The position numbers and the translations under genes are program-made. The notes beneath the pieces were generated by a model. The model had not been told where the DNA came from and did not search any database. It worked only from the letters and a program-made list of their open reading frames with translations. A stretch of DNA of 5,017 bases from Nitrososphaerales archaeon TH1920 (GTDB taxonomy: Archaea; Thermoproteota; Nitrososphaeria; Nitrososphaerales; Nitrososphaeraceae). The DNA lies in the NCBI GenBank assembly GCA_014523495.1, contig JAATVM010000075.1:1-5017 (forward strand). Direction: 5' to 3'. Shown here piece after piece: positions 1-4,394 of the stretch (positions are counted from its first letter, which is position 1; every line of letters begins with the position of its first letter).

Positions 1-83
1 TATGTATTTTCAGATACCACACTTTCTATTTGGATATTATTGAATAATTACAAAATTTTGATGCTGATTCGAGATCATCAAGA

Positions 84-91
84 TTTATATT
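84..91 (+). promoter_or_regulatory. TATA-like box of the iron permease gene
   Basis: The octamer TTTATATT resembles an archaeal TATA box. Archaeal transcription normally starts about 25 bases downstream of the box centre, which predicts a start near 112-116 and a leader of roughly 65 bases before the ATG at 181. The predicted start falls inside the iron-box-like palindrome at 104-117. The bases just upstream (CATCAAGA) are only moderately purine-rich, so the BRE element is not convincing. In such AT-rich DNA a TATA-like string can arise by chance; its position relative to the palindrome is the main support. Confidence 0.5.
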
Positions 92-103
92 GCATTAATT
101 TAC

Positions 104-117
104 TTAGGTAAGCCTAA
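104..117. promoter_or_regulatory. Iron-box-like operator, probable DtxR/IdeR-family binding site
   Basis: TTAGGTAAGCCTAA has perfect 5-base inverted arms, TTAGG and CCTAA, around a 4-base centre. Against the first 14 positions of the known IdeR consensus TTAGGTTAGSCTAACCTAA it differs at one position (A for T at position 7). The last five consensus positions are not matched (TAGTT here), so it is a shortened or divergent box rather than a full 19-base one. It lies just downstream of the TATA-like box and covers the expected transcription start, the region where the Archaeoglobus DtxR homologue MDR1 is known to block RNA polymerase recruitment. A DtxR-family gene with an iron-type metal site begins about 140 bases after the permease stop. 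That this repressor binds here is inferred. Confidence 0.6.
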
Positions 118-164
118 TAGTTTCATGTCACCGGAAAACGACAACCCTGCAAAACCGTTCACAT

Positions 165-169
165 GAGGT
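165..169 (+). promoter_or_regulatory. Shine-Dalgarno-like GAGGT before the permease gene
   Basis: GAGGT can pair with the ACCTC of the archaeal 16S rRNA 3' end. It stands 11 bases before the ATG at 181 that opens the long permease frame, and 7 bases before a second ATG at 177 in another frame. The 177 frame ends after 10 codons at 207-209 (MNENFLWDRK, then TGA). The long frame must start at 181 to include the signal peptide, so 181 is taken as the start even though 177 has the more usual spacing. Confidence 0.5.
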
Positions 170-180
170 AGAAGAAATGA

Positions 181-2583
181 ATGAAAATTTTCTATGGGAT
201 CGTAAATGAGAAAAATATTCCATTAATTTTATCAATTGCTTTCCTTATTCCCAGTATGTTATTTGGTTCCTCATATGGAGCAGAGAATACTACGATCGGT
301 TCTAACGACATAATCTTAGTCACAGTTAATCTACAAAGGATTTTGGAACAAATGAATTTGGTACAGGCTAGTCTTTCAAACGGAGATAGCTCGGGAGCTT
401 TTGGGCACGCATATATCTCACACTCGATAATTCTTCCTTCAATTAAAGACAAGCTTAGAGAAATTGATCAGAATTCAACTGAAAGATTAGAATCACTTTT
501 GATTGATTTACCTATAATGGTAAAATCTAATATTCAATCATCGTTAATAGAAAGTAAGATTGTTCAAGTAGAAAATATTTTAAATAATATTAATTCAGAT
601 ATACTAAATCCAAATAGTTCGGATTACCATCCTATCATAGCCTCAACAATCACCGTACTGCTAAACGATACATCTAAATTCTATCAACTATCTAATATTG
701 GTAATACTAACAATTCCTTTAGCCAAACCGATTATGAAAATGCAATAGGGATGGTAGATATCTCACATAAATTATACAAAAATATTTCTAAATTATTTAG
801 TGAATCCAAACAACTAGAACTTGAGTCTTTTTTTGGTGACTTGAAAAATTCTTTATCTCAGAAATCCGATCCTCAAATCATCTCACAACTTATAACAGCT
901 ATCCAAACAAATATTATAGAAGAAGAATCTAATATTCAAACGAATGATTCTTTAAGAATTTATTTTGGAAATATAAAAAATTTGTTATCAAAAATCATTG
1001 GATCTATAAAGGATAATTCTGATTATTCTTCTGCTGAGAAGTATGCAACTACCGCATATTTAGACAATTTCGAATATATCGAGGCTCCACTAGAAAAAGT
1101 AAATCCGGAGCTCATGAGCAGTTTAGAAAAAATGATGAGAGAAGAACTTCGGGAGTTAATAAGAAACAAACAACAATCACAAACAATTATTCTTGTCACC
1201 AATATCACTAACAACTTATCACAAGCTGCAAATCTGTTGAATATTAGTTATGAAAATATTAAAGTAAATAATACCTCAGAGTATTTCGTTCCCATAATAA
1301 CGAATATCCAACTTAACAATTTGAGTGATATTAAAGAATTAAGTAAGGGGTTTGGCACATACGCTGGAATAAAAAAGGGGTTTGGTGAGAGTACGGAGTT
1401 AGACAAGATGGGTGTAAGAACAGACATCGATAATATAAGGATCAGATTAGTGGATCTTCTTCACCAGTATAAGGAAGCTAAATATGATGACGCATTCGCC
1501 ATATCCAGATCAGCTTACCTAGACAGTTATGAAGGCATAGAAATCCCACTTAGGCCAATAAATCCGGACTTTACTCTTGATATGGAAATAAAATTCGCAG
1601 AACTTCGCAATTTAATTCAACAACATCAACCATACGCAAATATTGAAGCAAAGGTTGTGGAAATTAGAAATGGATTAGATGAATCCGAAAGATTAGTAAC
1701 CGGCACTGGTATAATAGCTCCTTCCCTAGCATTTTCGACTTCATTTTCAATTATATTCAGAGAAGGGCTTGAGTCCGCACTCATTATTGGCGCTATTATT
1801 GCTTATCTTGAAGCATCACGGAATGCTCATTATAAGAAACACGTTTATCTAGGAATTGTGATCGCTATTATAGGAACGGTTATTACATGGTATATTGCGC
1901 AATTTGTTATAAGTATAACGGGCGCAAGTAAAGAATTGATTGAAGCAATAGCAGGAATTTCAGCTGTTGTAGTATTATTCTGGATAAGTTTTTGGATACT
2001 AAATAAGGTTGAAACAAAAAAATGGATCGAGTTCGTAAAGGCAAAAGTTTGGCAAGCAACAACATCGGGAAGCGTGATGGTATTTGCAATGCTATCATTT
2101 TTTACAGTTTATAGAGAAGGATTTGAAACTGTCTTATTTTACCAGGCTATGCTGTCTTTTGCGAAAAATATGGAAACATTCGTAATCCTAGGACTAATAC
2201 TAGGACTGGCAGTAATAATTAGTCTTGTATTTATTATTAGAAAATTGGGCAAGAAGCTACCACTACGGGTATTGTTTGGATTAACAATCGCAATTGGAGC
2301 TTACATGTCTATTGCATTTATTGGTAATGCTGTAAGAGAATTCCAAGAAGTAGGGTATATTTCAACAACGCATCTATTTGGAATAATTCCGCGTTTAGAG
2401 ATAAATTTGGCAACGATGACAGGTATTCATCCGACACTCGAAACAACAATTGCTCAAACAATACTTTTATCAGTTTATGCTGTGGGAGCTCTTTACATAT
2501 TATTTATACAACCACGCAGGAAGAAATTGGTGGAAGCATCGCGAAAATCTATGGCTCGTATTAAGGATGGCGAAAACCGATGA
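181..2583 (+). CDS. FTR1/EfeU-family iron permease with large exported N-terminal repeat domain
   Basis: This is a probable high-affinity iron importer in the cytoplasmic membrane. Residues 1-34 look like a signal peptide, with a hydrophobic run at 13-30 and possible cleavage after YGA. Residues 35-511 form a helical ectodomain of four related units. About seven membrane helices follow, near 515-541, 557-585, 586-607, 630-656, 664-690, 696-720 and 757-777. The two family signature motifs are intact: REGLE at 527-531 in helix 1 and REGFE at 645-649 in helix 4. These glutamates are known to be needed for iron transport in FTR1 and EfeU. The basic tail (from 778) agrees with an inside C-terminus and an outside ectodomain. 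The membrane part alone is about the size of E. coli EfeU; the ectodomain is a large addition. FTR1 partners are usually an oxidase or EfeO/EfeB-type proteins, and none is visible here. Fe(III) versus Fe(II) preference cannot be told. Probable repression by iron through the box at 104-117. Confidence 0.93.
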   Translation: MKIFYGIVNEKNIPLILSIAFLIPSMLFGSSYGAENTTIGSNDIILVTVNLQRILEQMNLVQASLSNGDSSGAFGHAYISHSIILPSIKDKLREIDQNSTERLESLLIDLPIMVKSNIQSSLIESKIVQVENILNNINSDILNPNSSDYHPIIASTITVLLNDTSKFYQLSNIGNTNNSFSQTDYENAIGMVDISHKLYKNISKLFSESKQLELESFFGDLKNSLSQKSDPQIISQLITAIQTNIIEEESNIQTNDSLRIYFGNIKNLLSKIIGSIKDNSDYSSAEKYATTAYLDNFEYIEAPLEKVNPELMSSLEKMMREELRELIRNKQQSQTIILVTNITNNLSQAANLLNISYENIKVNNTSEYFVPIITNIQLNNLSDIKELSKGFGTYAGIKKGFGESTELDKMGVRTDIDNIRIRLVDLLHQYKEAKYDDAFAISRSAYLDSYEGIEIPLRPINPDFTLDMEIKFAELRNLIQQHQPYANIEAKVVEIRNGLDESERLVTGTGIIAPSLAFSTSFSIIFREGLESALIIGAIIAYLEASRNAHYKKHVYLGIVIAIIGTVITWYIAQFVISITGASKELIEAIAGISAVVVLFWISFWILNKVETKKWIEFVKAKVWQATTSGSVMVFAMLSFFTVYREGFETVLFYQAMLSFAKNMETFVILGLILGLAVIISLVFIIRKLGKKLPLRVLFGLTIAIGAYMSIAFIGNAVREFQEVGYISTTHLFGIIPRLEINLATMTGIHPTLETTIAQTILLSVYAVGALYILFIQPRRKKLVEASRKSMARIKDGENR
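385..484 (+). repeat. Ectodomain unit 1 of permease (histidine type), protein-level repeat
   Basis: Residues about 69-101 hold A73, G75, H76, Y78 and the tripeptide I79-S80-H81. The stretch aligns without gaps to unit 2 (A188, G190, I194-S195-H196). A hydrophobic helix precedes it and an acidic, leucine-rich helix follows (LESLLIDL, about 103-110). H81 falls on the position occupied by Y293 and Y446 in units 3 and 4. The repeat is visible only in the protein and is weak, so its boundaries are approximate. Confidence 0.4.
730..855 (+). repeat. Ectodomain unit 2 of permease (histidine type), protein-level repeat
   Basis: Residues 184-225 start with D-Y-x-x-A, as units 3 and 4 do, and share A-x-G-x-x-x-I-S-H with unit 1 (A188, G190, I194-S195-H196). 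The unit ends in an acidic, hydrophobic helix (LESFFGDL) that parallels LESLLIDL after unit 1. It lacks the aromatic-E-x-x-E motif of units 3 and 4. It is best read as a diverged copy of the same helical building block. Confidence 0.4.
1024..1161 (+). repeat. Ectodomain unit 3 of permease (E-x-x-E type), protein-level repeat
   Basis: Residues 282-327 match unit 4 (435-479) with about 19 identities in 45 aligned positions and one single-residue gap. Shared landmarks are Y282, A285, AYLD at 292-295, F297-E298-x-x-E301, P303-L304, N308-P309, E316 and the closing E-L-R-x-L-I. The two glutamates one helical turn apart are plausible metal ligands. Similar A...Y..fE..E..L patterns occur in the exported domains of other FTR1 proteins, from recall of the family. 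Confidence 0.7.
1345..1385 (+). repeat. Short in-frame direct repeat, KGFG twice, 10 residues apart
   Basis: AAGGGGTTTGG occurs at 1345-1355 and again at 1375-1385, exactly 30 bases apart, encoding KGFG at residues 389-392 and 399-402. The stretch is glycine-rich and basic, unlike the helical, asparagine-rich sequence before it. It lies between ectodomain units 3 and 4, so it may be a flexible linker or a small binding loop. A recent local duplication would explain the exact base identity. Confidence 0.6.
1483..1617 (+). repeat. Ectodomain unit 4 of permease (E-x-x-E type), protein-level repeat
   Basis: Residues 435-479 pair with unit 3: Y435, A438, AYLD at 445-448, Y450-E451-x-x-E454, P456-L457, N461-P462, E469 and the closing E-L-R-x-L-I. 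The preceding helix (IRIRLVDLLHQYKEA, 419-433) parallels the LRIYFGNIKNLLSKI helix before unit 3, so the repeating block is longer than the core given here. Unit 4 is followed by about 35 residues leading into the first membrane helix. Confidence 0.7.
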
Positions 2584-2696
2584 TTTGCTTAATATCTAAT
2601 TTTAGCAACACAATTGTTAATATTCAAATTTTGATAATAAAGCAATATAATTAATGAAATTCGAAGAGCGGAAAGTTAATAATTATAGTACAATTA

Positions 2697-2706
2697 AAAA
2701 TATATC
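2697..2706 (+). promoter_or_regulatory. TATA-like box of the DtxR-family gene
   Basis: AAAATATATC lies in the 125-140 base gap after the permease. A transcription start about 25 bases downstream would fall at 2725-2730, right at the ATG at 2727. That fits a leaderless or nearly leaderless transcript and makes the in-frame ATG at 2709 an unlikely start. No TTAGG/CCTAA palindrome is visible between 2584 and 2726, so autoregulation through an iron box is not supported. The rest of the gap is AT-rich, with one perfect 8-base palindrome, ACAATTGT (2610-2617), of unknown meaning. Confidence 0.4.
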
Positions 2707-2713
2707 TAATGTT

Positions 2714-2718
2714 TGGGG
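2714..2718 (+). promoter_or_regulatory. Possible ribosome binding site GGGGG for the DtxR-family gene
   Basis: The G-run can pair with the CCUCC of the 16S rRNA 3' end using one G-U pair. It ends 8 bases before the ATG at 2727, a normal spacing, whereas for the ATG at 2709 it would lie inside the coding sequence. It therefore favours 2727. It competes with the leaderless reading suggested by the TATA-like box; both cannot be the main route. Confidence 0.35.
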
Positions 2719-2726
2719 GCCGTTAC

Positions 2727-3173
2727 ATGAAATCTGATGAGGAGCTATATCTAGGAACGGCTGAATCTGAACATGTTGAAATGTATCTGAAGGCAATATG
2801 GCATATACGTGAACGAAAAGAAAAAGTAAAAGTTAGTTCCATTGCCAAAATCCTAAATGTACGACAACCCTCAGTTGTTCAAATGCTTCACAAACTAAAC
2901 AGTGCAAATCTTGTTCAATATGTAAAAGGTAACGCTGTAATGGAATTAACAGCTGAAGGCGAACAAATAGGGGAACGAATGATAAGAAATACAAGACTTT
3001 TAGAAGTAATGATGAAAGAAGCCTTAAAAATTGAAATTGATGAAGAGATGGTTTGTGGAATAGAACACCACTTGAAAGAGAAATTTACTGACGCATTGTG
3101 TACTTTATTAAAACACCCTAGGTCATGTCCGCACGGTTATGATATTCCCTTGGGGAACTGCTGCAAAGAGTAA
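2727..3173 (+). CDS. DtxR-family metal-dependent transcriptional repressor (short form, iron-type site)
   Basis: This is a probable Fe(II)-activated DNA-binding repressor of 148 residues when started at the ATG at 2727; an in-frame ATG at 2709 would add six residues. Residues about 15-72 form the winged helix-turn-helix, with the recognition helix region near VRQPSVVQMLHKL. Residues about 75-148 form the dimerisation and metal domain. Numbered from 2727, M19, C110, E113 and H114 align with DtxR Met10, Cys102, Glu105 and His106, the primary metal site. MntR has Asp and Glu in place of this Met and Cys, so the site looks iron-type. At the ancillary site E93 matches Glu83, but T89 and E106 replace His79 and His98. 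There is no SH3-like third domain. The tail is cysteine-rich (C125, C134 in CPHG, C145-C146). It sits downstream of the permease with its own promoter candidate. The likely target is the box at 104-117 (inference). Confidence 0.92.
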   Translation: MKSDEELYLGTAESEHVEMYLKAIWHIRERKEKVKVSSIAKILNVRQPSVVQMLHKLNSANLVQYVKGNAVMELTAEGEQIGERMIRNTRLLEVMMKEALKIEIDEEMVCGIEHHLKEKFTDALCTLLKHPRSCPHGYDIPLGNCCKE

Positions 3174-3190
3174 ATTTGTAATTTAAATTC

Positions 3191-3195
3191 TATAT
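3191..3195 (+). promoter_or_regulatory. Weak TATA-like box before the propeller gene
   Basis: TATAT at 3191-3195, beside TTTAAATT at 3182-3189, is the best promoter candidate in the 81-base gap between the repressor and propeller genes. It predicts a start near 3216-3220 and a leader of about 35 bases. If so, the T-tract at 3221-3234 would lie at the very start of the leader. Read-through from the repressor gene is an equally open possibility. Confidence 0.25.
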
Positions 3196-3220
3196 CTCCA
3201 ATTTTGATGATCGTGATTAA

Positions 3221-3234
3221 TTTTCTGCTTTTTT
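3221..3234 (+). terminator. T-tract, possible archaeal-type terminator of the repressor gene
   Basis: TTTTCTGCTTTTTT is twelve T in fourteen bases, 48 bases after the repressor stop. Archaeal RNA polymerase terminates on such T-runs without needing a hairpin, and no stem is visible before it. It would separate the repressor transcript from the propeller gene, unless the propeller promoter also lies upstream of it. Confidence 0.4.
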
Positions 3235-3239
3235 CCAAA

Positions 3240-3244
3240 AAGGT
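3240..3244 (+). promoter_or_regulatory. Ribosome binding site-like AAGGT before the propeller gene
   Basis: AAGGT stands 10 bases before the ATG at 3255, a spacing like that of GAGGT before the permease (11 bases). It supports 3255 as the start. The start is also supported because the W-x-M-F-R-G-N sequence typical of the entry to PQQ-like propellers begins only nine residues in. Confidence 0.4.
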
Positions 3245-3254
3245 AAGATAGAGT

Positions 3255-4349
3255 ATGTTTACTGAGTATAAGCAATCTTGGACTATGTTTAGAGGAAACG
3301 TCCACAGGACAGGCACGGCAAAAACAAAGCCCTTAACTAAACCGTTACTTTACTGGACAATAGAGCTGGGTCCTATGATATCTTCTCCAGTATTTGAACA
3401 GGGTTTTCTGTACATTGCTACATTAACCGGACGTATATTCTGTTTGGATATTTTAAGAAGAGAAATAAAATGGCATCAGAATATGGGCAGCCCTATCGTC
3501 TCATCTCCATTAATTATGGATGATATGATGATCTGTGCTACCTTTGATTCTTGGATAAATAATGATTTTTCTAAAAATAATTTTGTTTTTTCATTAGATA
3601 AAAATGATGGCAATGTGATTTGGAAGGTTCAAATTACTGGTGATATTTTTTCATCACCATGCCCTATAGGAAATGATATAGTTTTGGGATCACTGGATCA
3701 CAATATGTATCTGCTCAATCCAAAAGGAGCAATTGTTTGGAAATATGAAACTGATGGTCAAATTTGGTCTTCCCCATCCTACTACGATAATATGCTATAT
3801 TTTGGATCAGATGACGGTTTCATTTACTCTGTAAGTTCAAACGGATCTCTAAAATGGAAATCAAAATTAAATGGTAGAGTGCGTTCTTCATCACCATGTC
3901 TATCAAAAGATTTACTTTTTATTGGTACACATGAAGGAGGAATGTATTGCTTAGATCGTATTGACGGTTCTATAAAATGGGATAAAACTATCTTAAAGCC
4001 GGTTTTATCGTCTCCCCTTTTGGTAAAAGACAGAATCATATTTGGAACTTCAGATTGTCGACTTTATTGTTTCAACCTAGAAGGCTCGAAAATATGGGAA
4101 TTTGAAACTGGTGGAAAAATTTGGTCATCACCTTCAACCAGCGAATATGATAAGCTGTTGTTTTTTGGAGGGTTAGACTCATTTATTTATGGTATAAATT
4201 CCGACACGGGCAAGCAGGAATGGAAGTTTCCTACAATGGGGAGCATTGATTCTTCTCCATGTTTAGCAGATGGTATGTTATTTATTGGTTCCAGAGACGG
4301 TATATTGTATTGTTTTGAAAGGTATAGAGATCCTACTTATATTTGCTAA
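3255..4349 (+). CDS. PQQ-like beta-propeller repeat protein, probably cytosolic, function unknown
   Basis: This 364-residue protein is almost wholly made of eight repeats of the PQQ_2/BamB kind: a Trp strand, then G-x-(I/V)-x-S-S-P, then a strand ending in (F/I)-G-(S/T)-x-(D/E)-(G/H), then (L/M)-(Y/I)-C/L. The repeat tryptophans are W34, W73, W123, W162, W201, W242, W281 and W323, mostly 39-42 apart; the 50-residue step between repeats 2 and 3 reflects an inserted loop (about 95-105). The entry segment SWTMFRGNVHRTG (8-20) is typical of these propellers. No signal peptide, lipobox or membrane helix is seen, so it should stay in the cytosol, unlike BamB or quinoprotein dehydrogenases. No dehydrogenase catalytic domain or adjacent-cysteine pair typical of quinoprotein alcohol dehydrogenases is present, so PQQ binding is not implied. 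It could be a protein-interaction scaffold. It is on the same strand as the repressor but probably separately transcribed. Confidence 0.85.
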   Translation: MFTEYKQSWTMFRGNVHRTGTAKTKPLTKPLLYWTIELGPMISSPVFEQGFLYIATLTGRIFCLDILRREIKWHQNMGSPIVSSPLIMDDMMICATFDSWINNDFSKNNFVFSLDKNDGNVIWKVQITGDIFSSPCPIGNDIVLGSLDHNMYLLNPKGAIVWKYETDGQIWSSPSYYDNMLYFGSDDGFIYSVSSNGSLKWKSKLNGRVRSSSPCLSKDLLFIGTHEGGMYCLDRIDGSIKWDKTILKPVLSSPLLVKDRIIFGTSDCRLYCFNLEGSKIWEFETGGKIWSSPSTSEYDKLLFFGGLDSFIYGINSDTGKQEWKFPTMGSIDSSPCLADGMLFIGSRDGILYCFERYRDPTYIC

Positions 4350-4356
4350 ATCATGA

Positions 4357-4394
4357 AATACTTCGTATTGGAGATTCAAAGTTAAAGTCTTTTT
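4357..4394 (+). terminator. Small hairpin and T-run in the convergent gap, possible terminator
   Basis: AATAC and GTATT (4357-4361 and 4365-4369) form a 5-base stem with a TTC loop just after the propeller stop. A run of T (4390-4394) follows 20 bases later, at the edge of the oppositely oriented gene. The stem is short and AT-rich. The T-run is the more likely archaeal signal for ending the plus-strand transcript. No comparable T-run is seen for the minus-strand gene within the gap. Confidence 0.3.

Noticed and set aside
1..111. Plus-strand frame open from base 1 to a TAA at 109-111 (36 codons), possibly the tail of an upstream gene
   Set aside because: Its translation shows no recognisable motif, it would run through the TATA-like box and into the iron-box-like palindrome, and a 36-codon open frame is common by chance.
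177..209. Ten-codon frame MNENFLWDRK as a real small gene
   Set aside because: Too short to support as a protein; kept only as a possible competing start in the findings.
192..452. Minus-strand frame of 86 codons opposite the permease signal peptide
   Set aside because: It lies wholly opposite a well-supported gene and has no family motif or promoter. Similar opposite-strand frames at 1023-1214, 1907-2098, 3824-4039 and (plus strand) 4754-4957 were rejected for the same reason.
2610..2617. ACAATTGT palindrome as a second repressor operator
   Set aside because: It does not resemble the TTAGG/CCTAA box, and 8-base AT-rich palindromes are frequent in DNA of this composition.
2709..2726. ATG at 2709 as start of the DtxR-family gene
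   Set aside because: It sits too close to the TATA-like box to be in the transcript and has no ribosome site before it; the ATG at 2727 has GGGGG at 8 bases and fits the family N-terminus.
3255..4349. Propeller gene as a PQQ-dependent alcohol or glucose dehydrogenase
   Set aside because: The repeats are of the PQQ-like type, but the protein is too short, lacks a signal peptide, and shows no catalytic Asp/Glu context or cysteine-pair motif of quinoprotein dehydrogenases that I can identify.
2727..4349. Repressor and propeller genes as one operon
   Set aside because: They are on the same strand, but an 81-base gap holds a strong T-tract and a separate TATA-like candidate; co-transcription cannot be excluded or supported.
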